From NCBI RefSeq assembly GCF_030316845.1, contig NZ_JASZYS010000001.1:682001-746000 (forward strand): a stretch of DNA of 64,000 bases, in the 5' to 3' direction. The translations under genes and the position numbers were made by a program. Below the pieces are notes generated by a model that saw nothing but the letters and a program-made list of their open reading frames with translations, made no database searches and was not told the DNA's origin. Source of the stretch: Variovorax davisae. Lineage in GTDB: Bacteria; Pseudomonadota; Gammaproteobacteria; Burkholderiales; Burkholderiaceae_C. Positions 46,015 through 56,390 of the stretch are shown here, one piece after another (within the stretch, counting starts at the first letter, position 1; the number at the start of each line of letters is the position of its first letter).

Positions 46015-47369
46015 TGGGCCTCGACGATGTTTTCGCCGGCGAGCGGCCCGAGATCGCGGATGTTGCGCCGCCGGCGCTGCCAGGCGGCCCAGGTCCGGCG
46101 CGGATGGCCGGCGCAGACCGCGAAGTAGATCGTCTTCAGGACGCGCAGCGAACGCCAAATGGGCGTCTTGCCATAGATGTCGCCGGCCAGCAGCGACATC
46201 AGCGCCTCCTTGACGCGCAGGGGGTTCGATGGATACATGAAGAACTCGCGCATGGTCGGATTCGTGACCCGGAAGATGAACCACGAGAACTCCCGCGGGC
46301 CCTTGCGCATTTCCGCCTCGAAGCGCCGCCGTTCGGCCGCCGCCCGGGCCGGCTGGTCGAGCGCCGTGGCGACCACCTCGGCGCCGACGAAGGCGCTGTG
46401 CATCGCCAGGTAGACGCCGGAGGAGAACACCGGATCGATGAAGGCATAGGCATCGCCCAGCATCAGGTAGCGCTCGCCGCTGCAATGGGTGCTCGTGTAG
46501 GAGTAGTTGCCGGTGGCGTAGACCGCGTCGTCGACCAGCGCGGCGTCTTTCAGGCGCTGCGTCAGCGGCTCGCACATGGCGATGGTGTCGGCGAAGAAAT
46601 CCTTCAGCGGCTTCTTGCGCGACTTCAGGTAGTAGGGCCAGCAGACCGCGCCCACGCTGGTGCTGCCGTCGGCCAGCGGGATGTACCAGAACCAGCCGTG
46701 CTGGAACCAGAAGATCGTGATGTTGCCCTCGAGCTTGCCCGGCGCCCGCTCGGCGTTCGTGAAGTGGCCGAACAGCGCCGAGCTGTTGTGCTTCGGGTTC
46801 TTCTGCTTGGCCTTGAGCTTGTTCGACAGGAAGGTGTCGCGGCCCGAGGCGTCGATGACGAAACGCGCGCGCCAGCGGCGCGGCGCGCCGTCGTCCAGCA
46901 CCGCCTGCACATCGGCGCCGTCGGCGTCGAAGGCGACCTCGCGCACGCGGCAGCCCTCGACGGCCTGGGCGCCTTGGGCGGCGGCATGGCGGAACAGGAT
47001 CTCGTCCATCTCGGAGCGCCGCACCTGCCAGGCGTAGGGCATGGTCTTGTCCCAGGCCTCGGAGAACTCGAGCCGGGTGATGTGGTCGTGGTCCGGCGAG
47101 ACGAACTCGACGCCCCACTTGGGCATGCCGATGCGCTCGAGCTCGTCGCGCAGGCCGAGCTTGTCGAACAGCGCCACGTTGGCCGGCAGCAGGGATTCAC
47201 CGATGTGGAAGCGCGGATGGTGCGCTTTCTCGAGCATCACGACGCTGCGGCCCTGGCGCGCCAGCAGGGCGGCAGCGGTGGCGCCGGCCGGGCCGCCGCC
47301 GATGATGAGAACGTCGCATGGCGCGGGGTCGGGCGAGCCGGGAGCGGCGGTCGGCGGGGGATTGTTCAT
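46011..47369 (-). CDS. Flavin-dependent halogenase (tryptophan/phenol halogenase family)
   Basis: A 452-residue FAD enzyme expected to halogenate the aromatic ring. The FAD loop GGGPAG is at 24-29 and GESLLPAN lies near residue 58. The halogenase signature WxWxIP is W226-F227-W228-Y229-I230-P231. A Lys at 84 (PKWGVEF) sits where the catalytic Lys of phenolic halogenases is placed. GDAYAFIDPVFSSG is the flavin-contacting motif. These residues favour a working halogenase over a plain monooxygenase. Xanthomonadins are brominated aryl polyenes, so ring halogenation is the likely role. It is the first gene of the minus operon, divergent from yebC across 168 bases. Confidence 0.88.
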   Translation of the reverse strand: MNNPPPTAAPGSPDPAPCDVLIIGGGPAGATAAALLARQGRSVVMLEKAHHPRFHIGESLLPANVALFDKLGLRDELERIGMPKWGVEFVSPDHDHITRLEFSEAWDKTMPYAWQVRRSEMDEILFRHAAAQGAQAVEGCRVREVAFDADGADVQAVLDDGAPRRWRARFVIDASGRDTFLSNKLKAKQKNPKHNSSALFGHFTNAERAPGKLEGNITIFWFQHGWFWYIPLADGSTSVGAVCWPYYLKSRKKPLKDFFADTIAMCEPLTQRLKDAALVDDAVYATGNYSYTSTHCSGERYLMLGDAYAFIDPVFSSGVYLAMHSAFVGAEVVATALDQPARAAAERRRFEAEMRKGPREFSWFIFRVTNPTMREFFMYPSNPLRVKEALMSLLAGDIYGKTPIWRSLRVLKTIYFAVCAGHPRRTWAAWQRRRRNIRDLGPLAGENIVEAQ

Positions 47370-47537
47370 GCGCGTGGGCTGGAAGACTGGGAAAAAGTGG
47401 GTCGCGCAGACGCGCATCAGGCTCGGATTATCCCCAAAAGGCACTGGCGCTCCTGTCGGACGCCCCCGGCAGTTGCGTCCGCCGGACAGTAAACTCGCTG
47501 CCTGGTTTGAAAACACAAGATTGCGAGAGAGAGAGCC

Positions 47538-48263
<726 letters not shown>

Positions 48264-48288
48264 CGGCTGGCGAAACGAAAGCCCGCGA

Positions 48289-49584
48289 ATGAAGGTACTG
48301 GTGATTGGAGGCGGCGGCCGCGAGCACGCCCTGGCGTGGCGGCTGGCGCAGTCGGTGCGGGTCAGCCGGGTCTACGTGGCGCCGGGCAACGGCGGCACGC
48401 GCTCCGATACGCGCTACGAATGCGTGGACATCACGGCGCCGGCCGACCTGCGGGCCTGGGCCCAGAAGGAAAAGATCGGCCTGACCGTGGTCGGCCCCGA
48501 GGCGCCGCTGGCGGCCGGCGTGGTCGACGAGTTCCGCGCCCACGGCCTGCGCATCTTCGGCCCGACCCAGGCCGCGGCGCAGCTCGAAAGCTCGAAGGCC
48601 TTCTCGAAGGCCTTCATGAAGCGGCACGCGATCCCGACCGCCGAATACGCGGCCTTCACGGACGCCGCAGCGGCCCATGCCTACGTCGACGCCAAGGGCG
48701 CGCCGATCGTGGTCAAGGCCGACGGCCTGGCCGCCGGCAAGGGCGTGGTGGTGGCGCTGACGGCCGCCGAGGCGCACGAGGCGATCGACTTCATGCTGCT
48801 CGACAACAAGTTCGGCGTCTCGCACAACGAGGGCGGGGCGCGCGTCGTCATCGAGGAGTTCCTCACGGGCGAGGAGGCCAGCTTCATCGTGCTGTGCGAC
48901 GGCAAGAACGTCACGGCGCTGGCCACCAGCCAGGACCACAAGCGCCTGCTCGACGGCGACGAAGGGCCGAACACCGGCGGCATGGGCGCCTATTCGCCGG
49001 CCCCGGTGGTGACGGCCGAAGTGCACGCCCGGGCGATGCGCGAGATCATCCTGCCGACCATCCGCGGCATGGAGAAGGACGGCATTCCCTACACCGGCTT
49101 CCTCTACGCCGGCCTCATGATCGACGCCAAGGGCCATCCCAAGACGCTCGAGTTCAACTGCCGCATGGGCGACCCCGAGACCCAGCCGATCATGCTGCGC
49201 CTCAAGTCCGACCTGTTCGAGGTCTTCTGGCACGCCACCGACGGCACGCTCGACCAGGTCGAGCTCGAGTGGGACCGCCGGGTCGCCCTCGGCGTCGTGA
49301 TGGCCGCGCACGGCTATCCGCTGGCGCCGCGCAAGGGCGACCGCATCACGGGCATCCCGCCCGAGGCGCCGGACGCCGTGGTGTTCCATGCGGGCACCAC
49401 GCTCGACGGCGGCGAGCTCACGACCAGCGGCGGGCGCGTGCTCTGCGTCACGGTGCTGGCCGACAGCGTCAAGCTGGCGCAGCAGCGGGCCTACGCGGTC
49501 GCGGCGCGGATCCAGTTCGACGGCGCCCAGTACCGCAAGGACATCGGGCACCGCGCGGTCCACGCGCGCGGCCGCGAGGCCTGA
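48289..49584 (+). CDS. purD: Phosphoribosylamine-glycine ligase (GAR synthetase)
   Basis: ATP-grasp enzyme for the second step of purine synthesis, joining glycine to phosphoribosylamine. The 431-residue product shows [15 protein letters not shown] at the N terminus, [18 protein letters not shown] (ATP-grasp loop), [23 protein letters not shown], and [12 protein letters not shown] (metal-binding Glu and Asn). Length matches the family. ATG at 48289 follows 25 bases after yebC, and the stop overlaps the hemF start by one base. Confidence 0.97.
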   Translation: MKVLVIGGGGREHALAWRLAQSVRVSRVYVAPGNGGTRSDTRYECVDITAPADLRAWAQKEKIGLTVVGPEAPLAAGVVDEFRAHGLRIFGPTQAAAQLESSKAFSKAFMKRHAIPTAEYAAFTDAAAAHAYVDAKGAPIVVKADGLAAGKGVVVALTAAEAHEAIDFMLLDNKFGVSHNEGGARVVIEEFLTGEEASFIVLCDGKNVTALATSQDHKRLLDGDEGPNTGGMGAYSPAPVVTAEVHARAMREIILPTIRGMEKDGIPYTGFLYAGLMIDAKGHPKTLEFNCRMGDPETQPIMLRLKSDLFEVFWHATDGTLDQVELEWDRRVALGVVMAAHGYPLAPRKGDRITGIPPEAPDAVVFHAGTTLDGGELTTSGGRVLCVTVLADSVKLAQQRAYAVAARIQFDGAQYRKDIGHRAVHARGREA

Positions 49585-50510
49585 TGCCAGCCGCCGAGGA
49601 CACCCGACCCGAGGCGGTGGCCGCCTACCTGCGCGGCCTGCAGCAGCGCATCGTCGAGGCGGTCGAGGCGGCCGACGGCGGGCATTGCGTGCGCGACCCG
49701 TGGCACAAGGCGCCCGGCGAGCCCCTGCAGGGCAGCGGCCTGACCTGCATCCTCGAAGGCGGCGCACTGTTCGAGCGCGCCGGCTGCGGCTTCTCGCAGG
49801 TGCGCGGGCCGCGGCTGCCGCCCTCGGCGACCCAGCACCGGCCCGAGCTGGCCGGCGCGCCTTTCGAGGCGATGGGCGTGTCGCTGGTCTTCCATCCGCG
49901 CAACCCGTACGTGCCGATCGTCCACATGAACGTGCGCATGCTGGCCGCGCTGCCGGCCGATGCCGCGCCGGTGTGCTGGTTCGGCGGCGGCATGGACCTG
50001 ACGCCGTGCTACGGCTTCGAGGAGGACGCGGTGCATTTCCACCGCAGCTGCCGCGATGCCCTGGCGCCCTTCGGCGACGACAAGTACCCGCGCTTCAAGG
50101 CCTGGTGCGACGACTACTTCACGCTCAAGCATCGCCAGGAGCAGCGCGGCGTCGGCGGGATCTTCTTCGACGACTTCGCCGAGCCGGACTTCGAGCGGAG
50201 CTTTGCGCTGCTGCGCTCGGTCGGCGATGCCTTCCTGCCGGCCTACCTGCCGATCGTCGAACGGCGCCGCGACACACCGTACGGCGAGCGCGAGCGCGCC
50301 TTTCAGCTCTACCGTCGCGGCCGCTATGTCGAGTTCAACCTGGTCTGGGACCGCGGCACGCACTTCGGCCTGCAGTCGGGCGGGCGCACCGAGTCGATCC
50401 TGCTGTCGATGCCGCCGCTGGCCAGCTGGGCCTATCGCCAGCAGCCCGAGCCGGGCAGCCCCGAGGCGGCGCTCTACAGCGACTTCATCGTGCGGCGCGA
50501 ATGGCTCTGA
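49584..50510 (+). CDS. hemF: Oxygen-dependent coproporphyrinogen-III oxidase
   Basis: Cytoplasmic haem-biosynthesis enzyme decarboxylating two propionates of coproporphyrinogen III with oxygen. The 308-residue protein shows [52 protein letters not shown] and the late [20 protein letters not shown], all hallmarks of HemF. Its presence indicates aerobic metabolism. ATG at 49584 shares a base with the purD stop (TGATG). The 3' end overlaps nadD by ten bases. Confidence 0.97.
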   Translation: MPAAEDTRPEAVAAYLRGLQQRIVEAVEAADGGHCVRDPWHKAPGEPLQGSGLTCILEGGALFERAGCGFSQVRGPRLPPSATQHRPELAGAPFEAMGVSLVFHPRNPYVPIVHMNVRMLAALPADAAPVCWFGGGMDLTPCYGFEEDAVHFHRSCRDALAPFGDDKYPRFKAWCDDYFTLKHRQEQRGVGGIFFDDFAEPDFERSFALLRSVGDAFLPAYLPIVERRRDTPYGERERAFQLYRRGRYVEFNLVWDRGTHFGLQSGGRTESILLSMPPLASWAYRQQPEPGSPEAALYSDFIVRREWL

Positions 50511-51121
50511 CCCCGCGGCGCGTCGGTGTCTTCGGCGGGGCCTTCGACCCGCCGCACAACGCGCACGTGGCCCTGGTGCGCTCGGCGCTGGCCCAGCTGG
50601 ACCTGGCCGAGCTGCGCATCTTCCCGACCGGGCAGGCCTGGCACAAGGCGCGCCCGTTGAGCGCCGCCGCCGACCGCCTCGCGATGGCGCGGCTGGCCTT
50701 CGACGGCATCGCCGGCGCCGTGGTCGACGCCCGCGAGATCGAGCGCCCCGGGCCGACCTACACGCTCGACACCCTGCGCGAGTTGCAGCAGGCGCAACCC
50801 GGCGTGCAGCTGGTGCTGATCGTTGGGGCCGACCAGGCGCGCTCGCTGCCGCGCTGGCACGGTTACGAGGCGATCCTCGCGACCGCTATAATTTCGGTAG
50901 CTGATCGCGCACTGCCCACGGGCTCCTCCGGCCCATTCGATCCAGCAACCCTGGCATCCCTGCCGTCCGGCGCGCGATTCGAGCAACTCCAAATCCAGCC
51001 GATGGACACCAGCGCGACCGACATCCGGGCGCGCGCTGCGCGTGGCGAGGACCTCGATGGTCTGGTTCCGGCGGCGGTTGCACGCTATATTGACAGACAC
51101 CACCTCTACCGACCCGCCTGA
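50501..51121 (+). CDS. nadD: Nicotinate-nucleotide adenylyltransferase
   Basis: Makes deamido-NAD from nicotinate mononucleotide and ATP. The 206-residue product has the nucleotidyltransferase entry [17 protein letters not shown] (about 8-24), [10 protein letters not shown] in mid-protein and the [13 protein letters not shown] motif near the C terminus (ISSTxxR-type). ATG at 50501 is inside hemF and the stop overlaps rsfS by one base. A TATAAT hexamer at 50887-50892 lies within the gene and could be an internal promoter for rsfS, but codon constraint also explains it. The region around residues 125-150 is more divergent than the rest. Confidence 0.95.
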   Translation: MALTPRRVGVFGGAFDPPHNAHVALVRSALAQLDLAELRIFPTGQAWHKARPLSAAADRLAMARLAFDGIAGAVVDAREIERPGPTYTLDTLRELQQAQPGVQLVLIVGADQARSLPRWHGYEAILATAIISVADRALPTGSSGPFDPATLASLPSGARFEQLQIQPMDTSATDIRARAARGEDLDGLVPAAVARYIDRHHLYRPA

Positions 51122-51786
51122 TGACCACTGAAGCCGCCGCAAAAAAAGACATCCAGAAACTCCAGAGGGCCATCGTCGACGGGCTCGAGGACGTCAAGGC
51201 GCAGGACATCCAGGTTTTCGACACTGAACATCTGTCGCCGCTGTTCGAGCGCGTGATCGTCGCCTCGGGCACCTCCAACCGCCAGACCAAGGCGCTGGCC
51301 TCCAGCGTGCGGGATGCGGTGCGCGATGCCGGCTTCAACAAGCCGCGGGTCGAGGGCGAGGCGAACGGCGAGTGGATCATCGTCGACTGCGGTGCGGCCG
51401 TGGCCCACATCATGCAGCCGGCCATCCGGCGCTACTACCACCTCGAGGAGATCTGGGGCGACAAGCCGGTGCGCACCAAGCTCGGCGCCGCCAAGCCGGC
51501 CGTGGCCCAGGCCTCCGAGGAGAAGGCGCCTGCGGCCAAGAAGGTGCCGACCTCGCTGCGCCGCTCCAGCGCCGCCAAGACCGCGATCCGCTCGGCCGAG
51601 CAGGCCGCCAAGGCGGAAAAACAGAAGCCCGCCGCCAAGAAGACCGCCGCCCGCAAGACGAGCGCGGCCAAGTCCCCCGTGAAGACCGTGGTGGTCAACA
51701 AGGCCCCGGCCAAGAAGGCGGCGCCCAAGAAGGCCGCGCCGGCAGCGAAGAAGGCCGCACGCAAGACGACCTCGCCGAGGTCATGA
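51121..51786 (+). CDS. rsfS: Ribosome silencing factor RsfS with a long Lys/Ala-rich tail
   Basis: RsfS binds ribosomal protein uL14 and blocks subunit joining when nutrients are short. Residues 1-about 115 form the normal domain: [55 protein letters not shown] and [12 protein letters not shown]. Ordinary RsfS ends here. This protein continues for about 100 residues, rich in Lys, Ala, Pro and Ser, with [17 protein letters not shown] and KKAARK repeats, like histone H1 or AlgP tails. The tail is in frame with no stop and overlaps rlmH by four bases, so it is genuinely part of the gene. It is probably disordered and nucleic-acid binding. Confidence 0.95.
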   Translation: MTTEAAAKKDIQKLQRAIVDGLEDVKAQDIQVFDTEHLSPLFERVIVASGTSNRQTKALASSVRDAVRDAGFNKPRVEGEANGEWIIVDCGAAVAHIMQPAIRRYYHLEEIWGDKPVRTKLGAAKPAVAQASEEKAPAAKKVPTSLRRSSAAKTAIRSAEQAAKAEKQKPAAKKTAARKTSAAKSPVKTVVVNKAPAKKAAPKKAAPAAKKAARKTTSPRS

Positions 51787-52250
51787 AGCTGCTGGTGGTC
51801 GCGGTCGGGCAGCGCATGCCCGACTGGGCGCAGACCGCCTGGGACGACTACGCCAAGCGCTTCCCGCCCGAACTCAAGCTCGAACTGCGCGCGGTCAAGA
51901 CCGAGCCGCGCGGCTCCAAGACGCTCGAAACCCTCCATGCGGCGGAGCGCGAGCGCATCGAAGGCGCGATCGCCAAGGGCATGCGGATCGTCGCGCTCGA
52001 CGAGCGCGGCACGGCGCTCACCACCAAGGCCCTGGCGGCGCGGCTTTCGGCCTGGCAAGGCGAGGGCGACGACGTGGCGCTGGTGATCGGCGGCCCCGAC
52101 GGCCTCGACCCGGCCTTCAAGGCGGCCGCGCACGAGCGCATCCGGCTGTCCGACCTCACCCTGCCGCATGCGATGGCGCGCGTGCTGCTCGTCGAGCAGC
52201 TGTATCGCGCGTGGTCGGTCAATGCCGGCCATCCGTACCACCGCGAATGA
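51783..52250 (+). CDS. rlmH: 23S rRNA (pseudouridine1915-N3)-methyltransferase RlmH
   Basis: SPOUT-class methyltransferase that methylates pseudouridine 1915 in helix 69 of 23S rRNA on assembled 70S ribosomes. The 155-residue protein starts [15 protein letters not shown], has the SAM-binding knot loop [12 protein letters not shown] and ends in the conserved [15 protein letters not shown]. Length equals the family norm. ATG overlaps the rsfS stop and its own stop overlaps maf (both ATGA). rsfS-rlmH is a conserved pair. Confidence 0.97.
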   Translation: MKLLVVAVGQRMPDWAQTAWDDYAKRFPPELKLELRAVKTEPRGSKTLETLHAAERERIEGAIAKGMRIVALDERGTALTTKALAARLSAWQGEGDDVALVIGGPDGLDPAFKAAAHERIRLSDLTLPHAMARVLLVEQLYRAWSVNAGHPYHRE

Positions 52251-52861
52251 GCGCTGATCCGCCCTTCATCTACCTGGCCTCGCAAAGCCCGCGCCGCGCC
52301 CAGCTCCTCGGGCAGCTCGGCGTGCGGCATGAACTGCTGCTGGCCAGCGCCGAGGAGGATGCCGAGTCGCTGGAAGCCGTGCTGACGGGCGAATCGCCGA
52401 CCGCCTACGTGCAGCGCGTCACGGCGCTGAAGCTCGATGCCGCCGTGCGGCGGCGCGCGGCGCGCGGCCTGCCGGCGGCGCCGATCCTGTGCGCCGACAC
52501 GACGGTGGCGATCGGCCGCACCATCCTCGGCAAGCCGGAGGACGCCGCCGATGCCGCCCGCATGCTGGCCTCGCTGGCCGGGCGCACCCACCGCGTGATG
52601 ACCGCGATCGCGCTGCAGCATGGCGATCGGCGGCTGGCGGCGCTGAACGTCTCGCATGTCCGCTTCTCGGCCATCGGCCCGGCGCGAATCGCCGCCTATG
52701 TCGCCAGCGGAGAGCCCCTGGGCAAGGCCGGCGCCTACGGCATCCAGGGGCGAGCCGCGGCCTTCATCGAACACATCAGCGGCTCGCATTCGGGCATCAT
52801 GGGCCTCCCGATGTTCGAGACCGCCGAGCTGTTGCGCCAAGCCGGCTTCGAGAGCTATTGA
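52247..52861 (+). CDS. maf: Maf-like nucleoside triphosphate pyrophosphatase (YhdE type)
   Basis: House-cleaning pyrophosphatase; YhdE-type members hydrolyse dTTP, UTP and modified pyrimidine triphosphates. The 204-residue product shows [16 protein letters not shown] at the N terminus, [17 protein letters not shown], and [14 protein letters not shown] followed by [11 protein letters not shown] near the C terminus. Position next to rng, as in the mreBCD-yhdE-rng order of E. coli, supports the YhdE rather than the YceF type. ATG at 52247 overlaps rlmH; longer upstream starts lie inside rlmH. Confidence 0.93.
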   Translation: MSADPPFIYLASQSPRRAQLLGQLGVRHELLLASAEEDAESLEAVLTGESPTAYVQRVTALKLDAAVRRRAARGLPAAPILCADTTVAIGRTILGKPEDAADAARMLASLAGRTHRVMTAIALQHGDRRLAALNVSHVRFSAIGPARIAAYVASGEPLGKAGAYGIQGRAAAFIEHISGSHSGIMGLPMFETAELLRQAGFESY

Positions 52862-52927
52862 GACCTTGCGGGACAGACCAAGAAACTGCGCAGCGGTTTT
52901 TGCTCTGTCCTCAACTGACTAGAAAAC

Positions 52928-54454
52928 ATGCAAGACATCCTGATCAACTGGTCCCCCCAGGAGACCCGCGTCGCGCTGGTCGAGCACGGCGCGGTGCAGG
53001 AGCTCCACGTGGAGCGCACCCTCGAGCGCGGGCTGGTCGGCAACATCTACCTGGGCAAGGTGTCGCGGGTGCTGCCGGGCATGCAGTCGGCCTTCATCGA
53101 CATCGGGCTCGACCGCACCGCCTTCCTGCACGTGGCCGACATCGTCGCCCCGTTCACGCCGGGCTCGCGGCCGAGCACCCAGGCGCCCGATCGCGACCAT
53201 CGCAACGGCGGCGCCATGGTGCCGATCGAGAAGCAGGTGTTCGAGGGCCAGTCGCTGCTGGTGCAGGTCATCAAGGATCCGATCGGCACCAAGGGCGCGC
53301 GGCTGTCGACCCAGATCAGCATCGCCGGGCGGCTGCTGGTCTTCCTGCCGCAGGACAACCACATCGGCGTGTCGCAGAAAATCCCGCCCGACCTGCGCGA
53401 TGCGCTGCGCGGCCGCATGCAGGCGCTGATCGAGGCCGCCGCCGCGGCCGACAGCGGCGGCGTGGTGCCGGCCAACACCGGCGGCTTCATCCTGCGCACC
53501 AACGGCGAGGATTCGAGCGACGCCGAACTGGCCGAGGACATCGCCTACCTGCGCAAGACCTGGACCCGGATCCGCGAGCTGTCGGCGCGCATGCCGCCGA
53601 TGTCGCTGCTGCACCAGGACCTGAGCCTGCTGCAGCGCGTGCTGCGCGACATGACCAGCGAGGACACCCAGACCATCCGCATCGACTCGCGCGAGCAGTT
53701 CGACTCGCTGCTCAAGTTCGGCCTCGAGTTCATGCCGCAGGCGGCCGGCAAGCTCCAGCTGTACAAGGGCGAGCGGCCGATCTTCGACCTCTATTCGATC
53801 GACGAGGAGATCGCCAAGGCGCTGGGCCGCCGGGTCGACCTCAAGTCGGGCGGCTACCTGGTGGTCGACCAGACCGAGGCGCTGACCACGGTCGACGTCA
53901 ACACCGGCGGCTTCGTCGGCGCGCGCAACTTCGACGACACCATCTTCAAGACCAACCTGGAGGCCGCGCAGGCGATCGCGCGGCAACTGCGGCTGCGCAA
54001 CCTGGGCGGCATCGTGATCGTCGACTTCATCGACATGGCGCGCGACGACCACCGCGAGCAGGTGCTGGCCGAATTCCGCAAGCAGCTGGCGCGCGACCGC
54101 GTCAAGACCACGGCCGGCGGCTTCTCGCAGCTGGGCCTGGTCGAGATGACGCGCAAGCGCACCCGCGAATCATTGGCCCACATGCTGTGCGAGCCCTGCC
54201 TGGCCTGCAACGGGCAGGGCATCGTGAAGACCGCCCGCAGCGTCGCCTACGACGTGCTGCGGGAGATCCTGCGCGAGGCCCGGCAGTTCACGCCGCGCGA
54301 GTTCCGCATCGTCTCGTCGCCGCAGGTGATCGAACTGTTCCTCGACGAAGAGAGCCAGCATTTGGCGGGCTTGAGCGACTTCATCGGCAAGCCGATCTCG
54401 CTCCAGGCCGAGCCCGCCATGGGCCAGGGCCAGTACGACATCGTCCTGCTGTAG
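52928..54454 (+). CDS. rng: Ribonuclease G
   Basis: Endoribonuclease of the RNase E/G family acting in 16S rRNA 5'-end maturation and mRNA decay. The 508-residue protein has the S1 RNA-binding part near the N terminus (GNIYLGKVSRVLPGMQSAFIDIGL) and the GGFILRTNGED sensor area. The catalytic DNase I-like domain has acidic residues in TTVDVNTGGFVGARN and VIVDFIDMA. The zinc-link region has Cys residues in LCEPCLACNGQG. It lacks the long C-terminal scaffold of RNase E, so it is RNase G. It starts 66 bases after maf and ends six bases from the convergent msbA. Confidence 0.96.
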   Translation: MQDILINWSPQETRVALVEHGAVQELHVERTLERGLVGNIYLGKVSRVLPGMQSAFIDIGLDRTAFLHVADIVAPFTPGSRPSTQAPDRDHRNGGAMVPIEKQVFEGQSLLVQVIKDPIGTKGARLSTQISIAGRLLVFLPQDNHIGVSQKIPPDLRDALRGRMQALIEAAAAADSGGVVPANTGGFILRTNGEDSSDAELAEDIAYLRKTWTRIRELSARMPPMSLLHQDLSLLQRVLRDMTSEDTQTIRIDSREQFDSLLKFGLEFMPQAAGKLQLYKGERPIFDLYSIDEEIAKALGRRVDLKSGGYLVVDQTEALTTVDVNTGGFVGARNFDDTIFKTNLEAAQAIARQLRLRNLGGIVIVDFIDMARDDHREQVLAEFRKQLARDRVKTTAGGFSQLGLVEMTRKRTRESLAHMLCEPCLACNGQGIVKTARSVAYDVLREILREARQFTPREFRIVSSPQVIELFLDEESQHLAGLSDFIGKPISLQAEPAMGQGQYDIVLL

Positions 54455-54460
54455 CGGCGT

Positions 54461-56245
54461 TCAGAGAATCGCCGGCTGGCCCGCCGGCGCCGTACGGACG
54501 GCGTTGGTCTGCAGCCGCGCGTAGAGGCCGTCGAGCGCCATCAACTGCTCGTGCGTGCCATGCTCGGCGATGCGGCCATGCTCCATCACGACGATGCGGT
54601 CGGCGTGCTGGATGGTCGACAGGCGGTGGGCCACGATCAGCGTGGTGCGGCCCTGCATGAGGCGCTGCAGCGCTTCCTGAACCTGCCGCTCGGACTCGGT
54701 GTCGAGCGCCGACGTGGCTTCGTCGAGCAGCAGGATCGGCGCGTTCTTGTAGAGCGCGCGCGCGATCGCCAGGCGCTGCCGCTGGCCGCCCGACAGCTGC
54801 GTCGCGTTGTGGCCCAGCACGGTGTCGATGCCCTGCGGCAGGCCTTCCACGTGGACGGCCAGGTTGGCGGCAGCGACGCATTCGAGCACACGCTCGCGGT
54901 CGATGGCGGCGCCGAGCGCCACGTTCGCGGCCAGGCTGTCGTTGAGCATCACCACGTCCTGGCTGACCATCGCGAACTGCGAGCGCAGGCTGGCAAGCTG
55001 CCATTCGCCGACCGCGTGGCCGTCGAGCAGCACCTCGCCGGCGCTCGGCAGCACGAAGCGCGGCAGCAGGTTGACCAGCGTCGTCTTGCCGGAGCCCGAG
55101 GGGCCGACGAAGGCGATCACCTCGCCGGGGTCGATCGCCAGGCTGACGCCGTCGAGGGCGCGCGCCTCGTCGTCGCCGCGGTAGTTGACGCAGACGCGCC
55201 GCAGCTCGATGTGGCCGGCCGCGCGTTCGAGCACGAACCGGCCCTGCGTTTCCGAGGGCACCTCGTCGATCAGCGCCAGGCCGCGCTCGAGCGCCGCCAG
55301 CCCGCGCGTGATCGGATTGGCCATGTCGGCGAGGCGCCGGATCGGCGCGATCAGCATCAGCATCGCCGTCACGTACGAGATGAAGCCGCCGACCGTCAGC
55401 CCCTTCTCTCCGGCCTGCCAGAGCGCGATCATGACGACGATCGACAGCGCGAAGGCGGCGAAGAGCTGGGTCAGCGGCGTCATCGCGGCCTGGGCGATGG
55501 TCGACTTCACGGCCAGCCGGTTGAGGCTGTGGCTCAGGCGCTCGAAGCGCTCGCTCTGGCTGGCTTCGGCGCGATGCAGCCGCACCATCTTGTGGGCCAG
55601 GACGTTCTCCTCGACCACGTAGGCCAGTTCGTCGGTGGCATGCTGGCCGAGGCGCGTCAGGTGGTAGAGCCGCTTGGACAGCACCTTCATGATCCAGGCC
55701 ACGCCCGGCACCATCACGCCGACGATCAGCGTGAGCTTCCAGTTCAGGTAGACCAGGTAGCACAGCAGCGCCACCGTCACGAAGCCGTCGCGCGACAGGC
55801 TCAGCAGCGCCTGGACCAGCAGCATGGCGCCGGTCTGCACCTCGTAGACCACCGTGTTCGACAGGGTGCTGGCCGACTGGCGCGAGAACAGCGCCAGTTC
55901 CGCCTCGAGCAGACGCTGGAACAGCATGCGCCGCAGTCCCTGCATGCCTTCGTTGGCGATGCGCGCAAGGGCATATTGCGAGATGAACTGCGCCACGCCG
56001 CGGACCAGGAAAAGCAGGATGATCGCCACCGGCACGATCCACAGCGCCAGCTGTCCGCGCGTGAAGCCGCGATCGAAGAGCGGCTTCAGCATCGCGGCCA
56101 GCAGGGGCTCGGTGAGGGCGGCGACCGCGGCGGTCGCGATGCCCAGCGCCCACCAGCGGCGCGAGCTGCCGAACCAGGTCATCAGGCGCGCGAGTCGTCG
56201 CGTCAGGGGGAGGCGCACCGTATCGGTGGCGGGGGAGGGCTGCAT
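54461..56245 (-). CDS. msbA: Lipid A export ABC transporter MsbA
   Basis: Homodimeric inner-membrane ABC exporter flipping lipid A-core. The 594-residue protein has a six-helix transmembrane domain (about 25-325, with the RHKTMLLR-like RLHRAEASQSERF coupling area). The ATPase domain has Walker A GPSGSGKTT near residue 380, signature LSGGQRQRLAIARALY and Walker B ILLLDEATSALD, followed by the His switch in IVAHRLSTI. Length matches MsbA. ATG at 56245 (MQPSPATD) is preferred over upstream in-frame starts. It is divergent from tolB across about 145 bases. Confidence 0.92.
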   Translation of the reverse strand: MQPSPATDTVRLPLTRRLARLMTWFGSSRRWWALGIATAAVAALTEPLLAAMLKPLFDRGFTRGQLALWIVPVAIILLFLVRGVAQFISQYALARIANEGMQGLRRMLFQRLLEAELALFSRQSASTLSNTVVYEVQTGAMLLVQALLSLSRDGFVTVALLCYLVYLNWKLTLIVGVMVPGVAWIMKVLSKRLYHLTRLGQHATDELAYVVEENVLAHKMVRLHRAEASQSERFERLSHSLNRLAVKSTIAQAAMTPLTQLFAAFALSIVVMIALWQAGEKGLTVGGFISYVTAMLMLIAPIRRLADMANPITRGLAALERGLALIDEVPSETQGRFVLERAAGHIELRRVCVNYRGDDEARALDGVSLAIDPGEVIAFVGPSGSGKTTLVNLLPRFVLPSAGEVLLDGHAVGEWQLASLRSQFAMVSQDVVMLNDSLAANVALGAAIDRERVLECVAAANLAVHVEGLPQGIDTVLGHNATQLSGGQRQRLAIARALYKNAPILLLDEATSALDTESERQVQEALQRLMQGRTTLIVAHRLSTIQHADRIVVMEHGRIAEHGTHEQLMALDGLYARLQTNAVRTAPAGQPAIL

Positions 56246-56390
56246 GGCGGCGCATTCTACGGGCCGGAGCCTGTAGGACCCGGCCGCCTCCATACACGTT
56301 TTGTGACGAGAGGGCCATCGCAACATGTACCATGTGCACTGTTTTTGTCCGAGACAAGAAACTTAAACCTCGGAAACCTCTCCGAACCGC

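Noticed and set aside
50887..50892. TATAAT inside nadD as an internal promoter for rsfS
   Set aside because: It lies in coding sequence without a recognisable -35, and the operon is continuous by overlaps. It is possible but not supported enough to list as a promoter.
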